9,828 nt of DNA from Myxococcales bacterium (GTDB lineage Bacteria; Myxococcota_C; UBA6777), in the NCBI GenBank assembly GCA_027005175.1, contig JALTMC010000173.1, forward strand, positions 14,033 to 23,860, written 5' to 3'. Position 1 is the first letter of the stretch. Each line of letters starts with the position of its first letter. The position numbers and the translations under genes are program-made. Shown in pieces: positions 1 to 6,605 of the stretch. The notes below the pieces were generated by a model. It was not told where the DNA came from, ran no database searches, and worked only from the letters and a program-made list of their open reading frames with translations.

Positions 1-2474
1 CGGTAATAGGACATAATGGCTTGGGGCTTTTGGCGCAAGCCTTCATAAGCGACTGCGGCATTGTAATAGGCGGAAGCCAGTTGGGTTCGGATCTCTTCTG
101 AGGTTTCACTTTGGTAGCTTTTGCGCAAGAGAGCAATGGCTCTCAACAATACAGGAGCCGCTTCTTTGTAACGATTTTGCTGCAAGAGTAGCGCGCCCCG
201 GTTATTGTATGCTGCGGCTTGAGAACCATCGCGCTGGATTGCAAAGAGGTAGGCACGATCCGCTTCTTCCAGCTTCTTTTGAAGCATAAAGGCATCACCC
301 AGATTGCGGTAATACATCGCTGTTTGATCGCTGAGCTGGATGGCTTTGTGAAAGGCTCGTTCTGCCTCTTGTGCCTGCTGTTGCACCTTTTCTGTGGGAG
401 GAGGAGAAGGTGCTGGAGGAGCATTCTTTTGGGTATCTTTTGCGTCACGCAAGAGAGCTGTGCCCAGATCATTCCAAGCGGGAGCGAGCTGAGGCGCAAG
501 TCGAGTTGATTTGCGTAGACTGCGTATGGCTGCGGCAAACTGCCTTTGTTGAATCAGTATCATTCCCAGGTACATTCGGATATATGGATCGGTTGGGCGC
601 AGCTCCACCGCTGTGGAAAGATAACGTTTGGCATCCGACCACTCTCTGCGTTGTAGATGAAGGTATCCTAGATTGCGTTGAAGAATCCCATCCTTCGGAT
701 ATCTCGGAACCGATCGCTTGTAGGATGCGAACGCCTCTTTGTCACGTTTTGTGGCAAAGTAGACATGTCCCAAGGCCCGATGAAGACCCGTGAAATTGGG
801 CTCCTGTTTAAGGATCTGGCGCAACAAAGGTTCAGCCTCTTGCCATTTCTTCTGTTGCAACAGCAGAGAAGCCTTTTCAAACAAAACACCTGAGGACTGG
901 TTGTACATATACCAGCCACCATACCCACCGCCTCCAAAGAGAACAAAAAGAAACAACCACATTCCCAATCTGGGCTGTGAACGTGCGACCCTTTGTTTTG
1001 CCGCAAGAGGATCATCCCAATCATCCATCTCTGAGTTTATTTGCGATACCGGATTTGGATTCATGGGTGAAGAGGCCATCTGGGCTGTTGTCATAGGAGG
1101 AACTGGATATCCCGGGGTGGGTACTGATGCTGCTCCCATAGGAACCTGACTTGGATACACCATTTGCTCTTGGGGCAGAGCCATAGGGAGTACCATGCCT
1201 TGAGCAGGAACCATGCCCTGAGCAGGTATCATGCCCTGAGCAGGTATCATGCCCTGAGCAGGAACCATGTCCTGAGCAGGTATCATGCCCTGAGCGGGAA
1301 CCATGTCAGTATTGATGTGCTGGGCTTGTATGGGTACAGGTTGGGTTTGAGGTGTCTGTACCATGGCATTTTGTGGAGTCATCGGTTGTGCAGTCATGGC
1401 TTGTGGAGTCATCGGTTGTGCAGTCACGGCTTGAGGAGTCATCGGCTGTGCAGTTATGTTCTCCTGCGCTTGTGGAGGTTCTGCTTGTGTGGTGGGTTGT
1501 TGGTGTGGTTTCACCTGGGTTGTGTCGGAAGCTTGCTTTGAAACCTCCGAATTTTGGGCTGCAGAGAGCTTTGCCGCTGCATTTGCGATGTCGTCTGCTT
1601 TAAATCCTGAGGAGGCAAAGTCTAGTGTTTGCCGGTTGGGGTCGATGTTTGCGGGTGAATTGATTTGAATCTTGGATGTGACTTGAGCGATTTGGACATG
1701 AGCAGAGACCAGCGCGTCGGGTGGCGGCGAGGAAGAGTTGGGTTCTTGTGCAAGGGAGGACTCAACAGGTGAACCCTTTGGTGCGGTGGGTGAGGAGGGT
1801 TGTACTTCGGGTGCAGTAGAGACAGGGGAAGCCTCGGAGGCAGGTGGAGCTGTTGCGGCCTCCATCTCTGCATGAACCTGTGCTTTGATGCGTCGTTGTT
1901 CGCGTTCTGAGCTTGATGGGTTGTACACCACAAATTTGCCAGCCAGAGGTCCAATGGGCCAGAACCCTTCGGCCCAAATTTTTAATAGAGGGTCAAAGGG
2001 GGAAGGTTCGAGTTGTACATCGCTTACGACTTTCCAAGCGGAGGCCAAAGAAGCATCATCTGCTGCGTTGGCACAATCATAACTGCTGAAGAAGAGGTGC
2101 TGCATTCCGAGAACACGAGCGCGAACATGTTGGCGGACAGCATTGAGAGCCTTGTCGCGGCCATACAAACTGGCTGTATTCTGTAAGCTTTCGAATGCAA
2201 GCTCTCGACTTTCGTCTAAAACTGTACTGCGAATACTGGCCTGGTGTGCTGCTTTGGCAGACTCCAAGTCGGTAATCCATTGGATCTCTTCTGTTTCGTA
2301 TACTCCAAAATACTGCAAGCGTTTGAGATAGTTCTTCAGTGAGCGATCCGCTCGGTTTTGGTTTCCCTTGCCTTCGGTCCAATACGAAGCTGAAAAGAAC
2401 TGTTGGTACAACAATTCAAGCTGTTCGCGTATTTCTTGTGGCAGCACTTTGCATTCTGGAGGCAGCATCGACAT
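1..2474 (-). CDS. Membrane-anchored TPR protein with long Pro/Gln-rich linker (3' end outside window)
   Basis: One open frame of 824 codons runs from an ATG at 2474 to the left edge without a stop, so the C-terminus is missing. The start has a strong ribosome-binding site (GAGGAGGGGAG, about 8 nt upstream); a second in-frame ATG follows two codons later. Order of parts: a soluble N-domain of about 200 residues, not recognised, with an aromatic stretch (KIWAEGFWPIGPLAGKF); a low-complexity Ala/Pro/Gln/Ser/Thr linker (about 205-490) holding two tandem peptide repeats; a basic stretch (AAKQRVARSQPR); one membrane helix (about 505-523, WLFLFVLFGGGG); then at least eight tetratricopeptide repeats from about 530 to the edge. 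Canonical TPR positions are clear, for example AAYNNRGALLLQQNRYKEAA. The fifth TPR carries a Pro-rich insert (PPAPSPPP). There is no signal peptide, and the positive charges before the helix suggest N-in/C-out, so the TPRs would be periplasmic. The family implies a protein-binding scaffold; partner and pathway are unknown. The 2475-2659 region supplies its promoter. Confidence 0.9.
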   Translation of the reverse strand, partial: MSMLPPECKVLPQEIREQLELLYQQFFSASYWTEGKGNQNRADRSLKNYLKRLQYFGVYETEEIQWITDLESAKAAHQASIRSTVLDESRELAFESLQNTASLYGRDKALNAVRQHVRARVLGMQHLFFSSYDCANAADDASLASAWKVVSDVQLEPSPFDPLLKIWAEGFWPIGPLAGKFVVYNPSSSEREQRRIKAQVHAEMEAATAPPASEASPVSTAPEVQPSSPTAPKGSPVESSLAQEPNSSSPPPDALVSAHVQIAQVTSKIQINSPANIDPNRQTLDFASSGFKADDIANAAAKLSAAQNSEVSKQASDTTQVKPHQQPTTQAEPPQAQENITAQPMTPQAVTAQPMTPQAMTAQPMTPQNAMVQTPQTQPVPIQAQHINTDMVPAQGMIPAQDMVPAQGMIPAQGMIPAQGMVPAQGMVLPMALPQEQMVYPSQVPMGAASVPTPGYPVPPMTTAQMASSPMNPNPVSQINSEMDDWDDPLAAKQRVARSQPRLGMWLFLFVLFGGGGYGGWYMYNQSSGVLFEKASLLLQQKKWQEAEPLLRQILKQEPNFTGLHRALGHVYFATKRDKEAFASYKRSVPRYPKDGILQRNLGYLHLQRREWSDAKRYLSTAVELRPTDPYIRMYLGMILIQQRQFAAAIRSLRKSTRLAPQLAPAWNDLGTALLRDAKDTQKNAPPAPSPPPTEKVQQQAQEAERAFHKAIQLSDQTAMYYRNLGDAFMLQKKLEEADRAYLFAIQRDGSQAAAYNNRGALLLQQNRYKEAAPVLLRAIALLRKSYQSETSEEIRTQLASAYYNAAVAYEGLRQKPQAIMSYY
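1197..1304 (-). repeat. Six 18-bp tandem units coding for M(V/I)PAQ(G/D)
   Basis: Read on the minus strand, six uninterrupted hexapeptide units occur at residues 391-426 of the TPR protein: MVPAQG, MIPAQD, MVPAQG, MIPAQG, MIPAQG, MVPAQG. The units differ by only a few bases, which points to recent slippage or unequal exchange. They lie in the low-complexity linker before the membrane helix. Copy number may therefore vary between strains without breaking the frame. Confidence 0.93.
1368..1457 (-). repeat. Three 30-bp tandem units coding for (I/V/M)TAQPMTPQA
   Basis: Three consecutive decapeptide units at residues 340-369 of the TPR protein read ITAQPMTPQA, VTAQPMTPQA and MTAQPMTPQN. This array is separate from the hexapeptide array about 60 bp downstream in the same linker. 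Both share a Met/Pro/Gln composition and may have grown from one simple sequence. Confidence 0.9.
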
Positions 2475-2571
2475 CCAGTAACTCCCCTCCTCAGAACCAG
2501 CTAGGTCTCTGGTCTATGAAGTTTTTTCTTTGCGTTCGATTGAAGATCCCACATCTACTCCACACTACAAT

Positions 2572-2589
2572 GATAGGGTAGATCCTATC
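2572..2589. promoter_or_regulatory. 6-bp inverted repeat in the TPR-gene leader
   Basis: GATAGG (2572-2577) and CCTATC (2584-2589) are perfect inverted copies separated by 6 nt. They lie just downstream of the predicted transcription start and about 100 nt before the ATG of the TPR gene. The site could be an operator or a small mRNA hairpin. A short repeat like this can also arise by chance. Confidence 0.3.
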
Positions 2590-2604
2590 TGGGACGCGAT
2601 GTTG

Positions 2605-2633
2605 TTTTTAACACGCCTGTTCCAACCGGTCAA
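2605..2633 (-). promoter_or_regulatory. Sigma-70-like promoter for the TPR gene
   Basis: On the minus strand, TTGACC (2633-2628) is followed after exactly 17 nt by TAAAAA (2610-2605). The first hexamer matches the -35 consensus at 5 of 6 positions and the second the -10 at 4 of 6. Transcription would start near 2598, giving a leader of about 125 nt before the ATG at 2474. This makes the TPR gene independent of trmL upstream. The rest of the 2475-2659 stretch shows no gene. Confidence 0.45.
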
Positions 2634-2659
2634 CGGCAGGGAAAGTGGTGTCTTCATCT

Positions 2660-2791
2660 GAGGTCGCGAAATGGCCCTTGTCGGGTGGAATTGAGGTCAC
2701 GAAATGGCCCTTGTCGGGTGGGATTGAGGTCACGAAATGGCCCTTGTCGGGTGGGATTGAGGTCGTGAAACGGCCCTTGTCGGGTGAGATT
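2660..2791. repeat. Four head-to-tail copies of a 33-bp unit
   Basis: Copies lie at 2660-2692, 2693-2725, 2726-2758 and 2759-2791. The plus-strand unit begins GAGGTCACGAAATGG and ends TCGGGTGGGATT. The two middle copies are identical and the outer two carry a few changes. There are no spacers, so this is not a CRISPR array. The last base of copy four is the first base of the trmL stop codon on the plus strand. The unit is a multiple of three and open in several frames; on the minus strand, in frame after the trmL stop, it reads IPPDKGHFVTS. Whether it is coding debris, a minisatellite or a dispersed genomic repeat cannot be told from one locus. Confidence 0.95.
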
Positions 2792-3306
2792 TAGGCGATA
2801 CCTGCGATGCGACGGTATCCATCAAAGAGTGCGATCGCTACGGAGTTTGAGAGGTTGATAGAGCGAACAGTGTCGGGGGCAAGTGGGATATGGTAGAGTT
2901 GATTTTTGTATTGTTCCACACGTTCGGGGCCCAAACCCTTTGACTCTTTTCCAAAAATCAATGCATCCCCTGGTTGAAGGGGGATCTCCCAACAGGGTCG
3001 AGTGGCGCGAGTGGAGAAGAAGAAGCAGCGTTCCAATGGTAACACTGGACCAATCACATCTTCCAGGGATGGGTAGACCCGAACATTGATGTGCTCCCAG
3101 TAATCCAGTCCTGCTCGACGCAGCCGACTGTTGGTGATCTCAAAACCCAATGGCTCCACCAAATGAAGCTGGCTACCTGTGGCATAGCACATCCTTGCTA
3201 CGTTTCCTGTATTTCCCGGGATTTCAGGCTCTACCAAGACCACATGGAGTGGTGGTGTACAAAAAAAGTCATCCCGTCGTGCGGGACGAACTACCTGCTC
3301 TGTCAT
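2791..3306 (-). CDS. trmL: tRNA (cytidine/uridine-34-2'-O)-methyltransferase TrmL
   Basis: This 171-residue SPOUT-family enzyme transfers a methyl group from S-adenosylmethionine to the ribose 2'-OH of the wobble base of some leucine tRNAs in the cytoplasm. The three SPOUT motifs are present: PEIPGNTGNVAR (27-38), FGKESKGLG (118-126) and RSINLSNSVAIALFDGYR (148-165), which form the trefoil-knot cofactor site. Family members are usually about 155 residues; the extra length is an N-terminal extension of about 18 residues. The ATG at 3306 has AAGAGG about 10 nt upstream, and the same leader precedes the LolA-like start, which supports this choice. It lies 153 nt downstream of the barrel gene on the same strand and may be read from that operon or from its own leader. 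A 33-bp repeat array begins at its stop. Confidence 0.93.
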   Translation of the reverse strand: MTEQVVRPARRDDFFCTPPLHVVLVEPEIPGNTGNVARMCYATGSQLHLVEPLGFEITNSRLRRAGLDYWEHINVRVYPSLEDVIGPVLPLERCFFFSTRATRPCWEIPLQPGDALIFGKESKGLGPERVEQYKNQLYHIPLAPDTVRSINLSNSVAIALFDGYRRIAGIA

Positions 3307-3358
3307 CAGAAAAAAACCTCTTATGTTGTGGGCGTGGAAACCCCCTCCCGATCGCGGG
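3303..3358 (-). repeat. 56-bp leader repeat, copy A (before trmL)
   Basis: This segment matches 5990-6045 at 55 of 56 positions; the only difference is t/g at 3324 versus 6011. It includes the ATG of trmL, a run of seven T, the AAGAGG ribosome-binding site and a C-rich block ending in GATCGCGGG (plus strand). Weaker similarity continues about 18 bp further upstream, where copy A has a GTAGATTCTAC palindrome. The remaining gap to 3459 holds a small AAGCC/GGCTT hairpin (3417-3429) and no clear terminator. Confidence 0.93.
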
Positions 3359-3459
3359 CTTGGTAGAATCTACAGCGAGAGCGAAGCGCGACTGCACAGG
3401 CAGCCTCGTAAGGGGGAAGCCGTAGGCTTTATCAAGCAAATGGGGTGGGGTCGTTGACG

Positions 3460-5085
3460 TTAACCTCCAAAGGTAAATTGGGCGCGAAGGTAGACTTGAG
3501 TGAGAGCTTGAAAGAGGCTGAAGGTGGTACCGGCATGACCCCGGGTGAGGATGCCCCCGAGAACAATGGTTGCAGAGTCTACAGGTTTGTAGTGGATCTC
3601 TGGATTGACAATAAAGGCTAGGCCAATCTCGTTGCCATCACCGTCTTTTTCTGCTTGTGTGCGTTGGGAGTCCACTTCGATGCCTGTGCTTACCTGGATC
3701 AGCAGCTTCTCTCGAAAGAATGTTTTGCGAAAGGCGAGGATGCCGTAATGGTGCAGCTCATCATAGCTTTGCTCGTTGAAGAATCCATAGAGGTATTGAA
3801 GATTGAAGTACCAACCTCCAGGAAATGTATAATCAATACCTGCGGTAATCTTGACGAATGGAGCGTTTTTGAAGGTCTCCAGGGGCTTTTTGATCTGCTT
3901 CTCTAGGTTGGGGGAAAGCAGACCCATGGCTGTAAAAAAATACGGATCCAGTTGGAACGTAGCACTGATAGCTTGGGTGGGGATGATGAGAGCGGCCTCC
4001 GCCCAAACTCCAACACCACCCAATGATGTGGAGAAGTCGGCACCGATAATGTGGACCCGAGGGAATTTGAGTTGAACATTGGTCGCGGTGGCGTTGATCT
4101 TACAAGGGGGACCTTTGCGATCCGTTGCGATACAAGAAGCCAGCTTTAATGCGCCTGTAAGTCCCATGTCTTTGTGAATAAGAATGTCTTCTTTTCCGTT
4201 GTAAACACTCACTCGTGTCACCGGAATCTGGCTGGGTACGGGTATGGTTAATCGGCCATAAAGGTAGCTGACAGAGAAGTTTATCCCCTCGATGTCGACA
4301 GCGATCTTGGCGGCAGGCATCATGTTTTTTACGTGAAAGGCAGGTTGTTGCACCAGTTCCGTGGACTCCAATTTACCCAGAACGAACCCTTTGGGCACCA
4401 GCACTGAGGTGTCGATGCTTGTGGCTTCACGAAACAGACTGATCGGCAACACAGGGGGCGTGAACATAAATACATTGATGAGAGAAATGGTGATGTGTTC
4501 ACCTGCTGCGATATCAACCTTGATGGATGGCACTCCCAGCCTACCCTGAAAGTCCACGGGATTTTCCAGGTTATACGGATTTAAGTTGTCAGTCGGGTTG
4601 AAGACCGTTGCTGTTCCCCAGGCTATTCTTTGTTGACCTATCCGTATATCTACGTTGGGAATGATACTGAAAAAGTCGATATACAGCTCATTGACCCGAA
4701 GGCTTACAGGCAAAACCTGCCTGTAATTCTCTAACTCTGCCGATGACTTCGTTCGGAAGTCCGTTTGGTCTGATAAAGCCATCGAGGGGGAGAAGTTTAA
4801 GTTGCGTAGCTCGATGAACACCTTGGCGGCCATGCTTGAGCCAAACCGTGGTTGCAACGTAAAACCAACGTTATTTGTGTTGCGATAATTAAACAGATTT
4901 CCCAGGTTGTCTTGTTTGATAAGGCCGGTAGGAGGTTGTAATCCAATGAAGAGATTACTGCCAACTTCCCCACTCCACTTGAGTTTAAATTTCCCTGCCT
5001 GTGCTTCTCCTGCTAACATCCACAATGCACATAATAAGACACACCAAACTAAACTCTTTCTTCTTTGCCACGTGTTCTTCAACAA
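3460..5085 (-). CDS. Outer-membrane beta-barrel protein (DUF1302-like porin type)
   Basis: The 541-residue product has a clear Sec signal peptide: basic KNTWQRRK, hydrophobic SLVWCVLLCALWML, and predicted cleavage after AQA at residue 30. The mature part alternates polar and hydrophobic residues in many beta-strand-like segments. It contains IRIGQQRIAWGTATVFNPTD (148-167), followed by LNP and an ENP turn, a pattern seen in barrels that occur beside LolA-like proteins. It ends LRAQFTFGG rather than in the usual terminal Phe, so the last strand signal is slightly atypical. The start appears to be TTG (5085 or 5082); the next in-frame Met falls inside the signal peptide. A short 14-codon frame (5123-5079) overlaps this start and might couple translation. 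The gene lies 89 nt after the LolA-like gene on the same strand, so they probably form an operon. An outer-membrane channel or lipid/lipoprotein acceptor is inferred, not shown. Confidence 0.8.
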   Translation of the reverse strand: MLKNTWQRRKSLVWCVLLCALWMLAGEAQAGKFKLKWSGEVGSNLFIGLQPPTGLIKQDNLGNLFNYRNTNNVGFTLQPRFGSSMAAKVFIELRNLNFSPSMALSDQTDFRTKSSAELENYRQVLPVSLRVNELYIDFFSIIPNVDIRIGQQRIAWGTATVFNPTDNLNPYNLENPVDFQGRLGVPSIKVDIAAGEHITISLINVFMFTPPVLPISLFREATSIDTSVLVPKGFVLGKLESTELVQQPAFHVKNMMPAAKIAVDIEGINFSVSYLYGRLTIPVPSQIPVTRVSVYNGKEDILIHKDMGLTGALKLASCIATDRKGPPCKINATATNVQLKFPRVHIIGADFSTSLGGVGVWAEAALIIPTQAISATFQLDPYFFTAMGLLSPNLEKQIKKPLETFKNAPFVKITAGIDYTFPGGWYFNLQYLYGFFNEQSYDELHHYGILAFRKTFFREKLLIQVSTGIEVDSQRTQAEKDGDGNEIGLAFIVNPEIHYKPVDSATIVLGGILTRGHAGTTFSLFQALTQVYLRAQFTFGG

Positions 5086-5174
5086 CTGCTCTCTTTCTCT
5101 GCATTCAACTTGTACGGGTACATGAGTGGTAGGCGCGATGGGGTTGGTAGGGGGCGATAAGCCTCATGACTCTC

Positions 5175-5993
5175 TTACAAATCAAGCTCACGCTTCAAAT
5201 ATCGACGGGTAAAAAACTTGGAGCGGATTCCTGTGTCCATCTGAATTTGGCTCATCTGCACCACAGTACAATGCTGCTTTATCAAGTCACAAACCTTCAT
5301 CCTGTGTGGAAACAGATATCTCTTTACTTTCTTAAACTGGGAACGCTCCATGCGCTTGATCTTCACACCCTTGCGATTGAAAAAGGTGACACTCCTCAAA
5401 AGATTGTCCTTACGCATTTGCACCACAAGATGCTTGTATGCCTTGCCACTTCCCTTTTTCGGCTTAAGCGTGAGCTTGTAACCTCCATCGGCCATTTTGA
5501 CTGCTGCACTCACATCATAACCTTTTGAGTACTGTAGAGAACCTAGATCGTCAAAACTCAGATCCGTCCCCATAAAAGGCTGGTTCTTGACATGAGCAGC
5601 TATCCGACGAATCCGACGAAATTGAGGGAGATAAAGGTGTATGTCCCCACCCCGAATCAATACACTCAATCCCGCGATATTCGAAGGCGACTTAAACTGT
5701 ACCAATCGTCGATTCGTTCCTTTCTGAAAGAAGATCGCCTTACGCAATCGCTTCGCACCAGCTTTGTTAATCAAGATTAACTTCATCGCACCACGCTGAT
5801 CTGTCCCTTGCGACTCCGCTTGGTCCAATTTCGTTAGTAACGATCTCCACTGACTCTTGGGGATGCTCTTTTCTTTGGGTGCGACCTTGCCCTTGCGCAC
5901 GGCAGGCTTGGCCTTCTTGCCCTTGCCACCCCATGCTTGCCCAGCAAAGAACAAACAACCACTGAGTAAACCTATTGCAATAGCTCGTATCAT
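5175..5993 (-). CDS. LolA-like outer-membrane lipoprotein-sorting protein
   Basis: The product has 272 residues from the ATG at 5993. It resembles the LolA-like proteins annotated as outer-membrane lipoprotein-sorting proteins: a half-barrel fold with the pattern RRLVQFKSPSNIAGLSVLI (95-113), LYLPQFRRIRRI (120-131), and the hallmark FMGTDLSFDDL (140-150). Such proteins bind lipid or lipoprotein acyl chains in the periplasm and often sit beside an RND transporter and a barrel; the barrel is present, no RND gene is visible. The start at 5993 gives a good export signal (MIRAIAIGLLSGCLFFAGQA) and has AAGAGG about 10 nt upstream. An upstream in-frame extension to 6107 would bury that signal and is rejected. 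Cleavage could be by signal peptidase I near residue 20, or LSGC at 10-13 could be a lipobox. A Lys/Arg-rich segment follows (23-45). Confidence 0.85.
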   Translation of the reverse strand: MIRAIAIGLLSGCLFFAGQAWGGKGKKAKPAVRKGKVAPKEKSIPKSQWRSLLTKLDQAESQGTDQRGAMKLILINKAGAKRLRKAIFFQKGTNRRLVQFKSPSNIAGLSVLIRGGDIHLYLPQFRRIRRIAAHVKNQPFMGTDLSFDDLGSLQYSKGYDVSAAVKMADGGYKLTLKPKKGSGKAYKHLVVQMRKDNLLRSVTFFNRKGVKIKRMERSQFKKVKRYLFPHRMKVCDLIKQHCTVVQMSQIQMDTGIRSKFFTRRYLKRELDL

Positions 5994-6045
5994 CAGAAAA
6001 AAACCTCTTAGGTTGTGGGCGTGGAAACCCCCTCCCGATCGCGGG
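5990..6045 (-). repeat. 56-bp leader repeat, copy B (before the LolA-like gene)
   Basis: This is the partner of 3303-3358, again covering the start codon, ribosome-binding site and the C-rich block. Here the ribosome-binding site lies in a perfect small hairpin, AACCT-CTT-AGGTT (plus strand), which copy A breaks by its single change. A G-rich and C-rich stretch follows to about 6105 (plus strand) with no gene. Confidence 0.93.
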
Positions 6046-6113
6046 TCCGACAGAATCGACAGGACGAAGGCCGGAGGGGGTGGGGGGCGTTGACCTTCTC
6101 CCCCCATTCACGA

Positions 6114-6172
6114 TGTTGCATTTTGTTACAATATCATCGCAACATGTTGAATCTATGTTGCATGCTGTTGCA
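6114..6172. promoter_or_regulatory. Cluster of TGTTGCA boxes upstream of the LolA-like operon
   Basis: TGTTGCA occurs at 6114-6120, 6156-6162 and 6166-6172, the last two one helical turn (10 bp) apart. An inverted GCAACA is at 6139-6144, and it forms part of a perfect 10-bp palindrome, CAACATGTTG (6140-6149). The cluster lies 120-180 bp upstream of the ATG at 5993, where the operon promoter should be. An array of half-sites like this suggests a regulator-binding region. No convincing -35/-10 pair was found inside it. Confidence 0.4.
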
Positions 6173-6288
6173 CATTCTTTCTTTCTTCTTCTCCTCCCAA
6201 AAACGTGAAACGTGTTCTATCTCAAGGTTTTTTGTGGGAAAATTCAGTCTTTGAGAGACGTCCTTTTGTATCATAACAGCTTTTTTTT

Positions 6289-6605
6289 GGCTAGCCCATC
6301 GCGGATGGCTGGCCCAGATGAATGATTGCTGAAGGTGAAACGAAGGAAAGGACGAGCCGATACGAGGAAGGTGCAGCTCCGACCCCACAGGCGTTACAGC
6401 GTACCGTCGAGGATGGCGTACCAAGCATGACGCTGCCTATGCCGGACTTTGCGAGTTGTATGCCTACGTTTCGTGAATCATTCGGGCTCACTTCCATGCA
6501 GAAGTCTATCAGCCAATGTTTGGCAGGTTGGAGTGTATAGATAGCTTCACTGAGTGGTAACTTAAGTTGCTATGGATCTCTCCATTTTTTTGTGAATGGA
6601 GTTTT
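6289..6605 (+). ncRNA. Candidate structured non-coding RNA, family unknown
   Basis: About 320 nt of plus-strand sequence fold into a consistent series of local elements. A 5' hairpin, GGCTAGCCCATC-gcg-GATGGCTGGCC, spans 6289-6313. A long-range nested helix pairs 6320-6327 (GAATGATT) with 6476-6483 (AATCATTC), then 6337-6342 (GAAACG) with 6467-6472, then AGG 6344-6346 with CCT 6463-6465, enclosing about 115 nt with further stems such as CAGCGT/ACGCTG. Hairpins follow at 6512-6524 and 6541-6573, and a terminator-like hairpin at 6580-6605. A weak -10-like TATCAT at 6269-6274 would place the 5' end near 6281. The stretch is richer in GC than its flanks. CAGATGAATGATTGC (6315-6329) after the first hairpin resembles the conserved segment after P18 of bacterial RNase P RNA, but the P4 core of that RNA is not visible. 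A 72-codon frame (6322-6540) overlaps it without a ribosome-binding site. Confidence 0.35.
6580..6605 (+). terminator. Terminator-like hairpin ending the candidate RNA
   Basis: CTCCATT (6580-6586) pairs with AATGGAG (6595-6601) around an 8-nt loop, and TTTT follows at once (6602-6605). The orientation fits plus-strand transcription. The T-tract is short, so termination may be partial. Confidence 0.5.

Noticed and set aside
371-793. Plus-strand frame of 140 codons
   Set aside because: It lies opposite clear TPR coding sequence on the minus strand and shows no family features.
1164-1541. Plus-strand frame with repeated LSRYHA units
   Set aside because: It is the antisense reading of the tandem repeats in the TPR gene, whose minus-strand frame is continuous over 2.4 kb.
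2660-2791. CRISPR-like array
   Set aside because: The 33-bp copies abut directly with no spacers and no cas genes are near.
3150-3425. Plus-strand frames across the trmL start
   Set aside because: They run antisense to TrmL motifs and through the leader repeat, with no supporting features.
5994-6107. 38-residue N-terminal extension of the LolA-like protein
   Set aside because: It would bury the signal peptide and runs through the leader repeat; the ATG at 5993 has the same ribosome-binding site as trmL.
6281-6313. Terminator formed by the T-run and the 6289-6313 hairpin
   Set aside because: The T-run precedes the stem on the plus strand and becomes a run of A after it on the minus strand, so it is wrong for either direction.
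6322-6540. 72-residue protein gene
   Set aside because: No ribosome-binding site, no recognised family, and the sequence is better explained by nested RNA-like pairing; kept as an alternative in the RNA entry.
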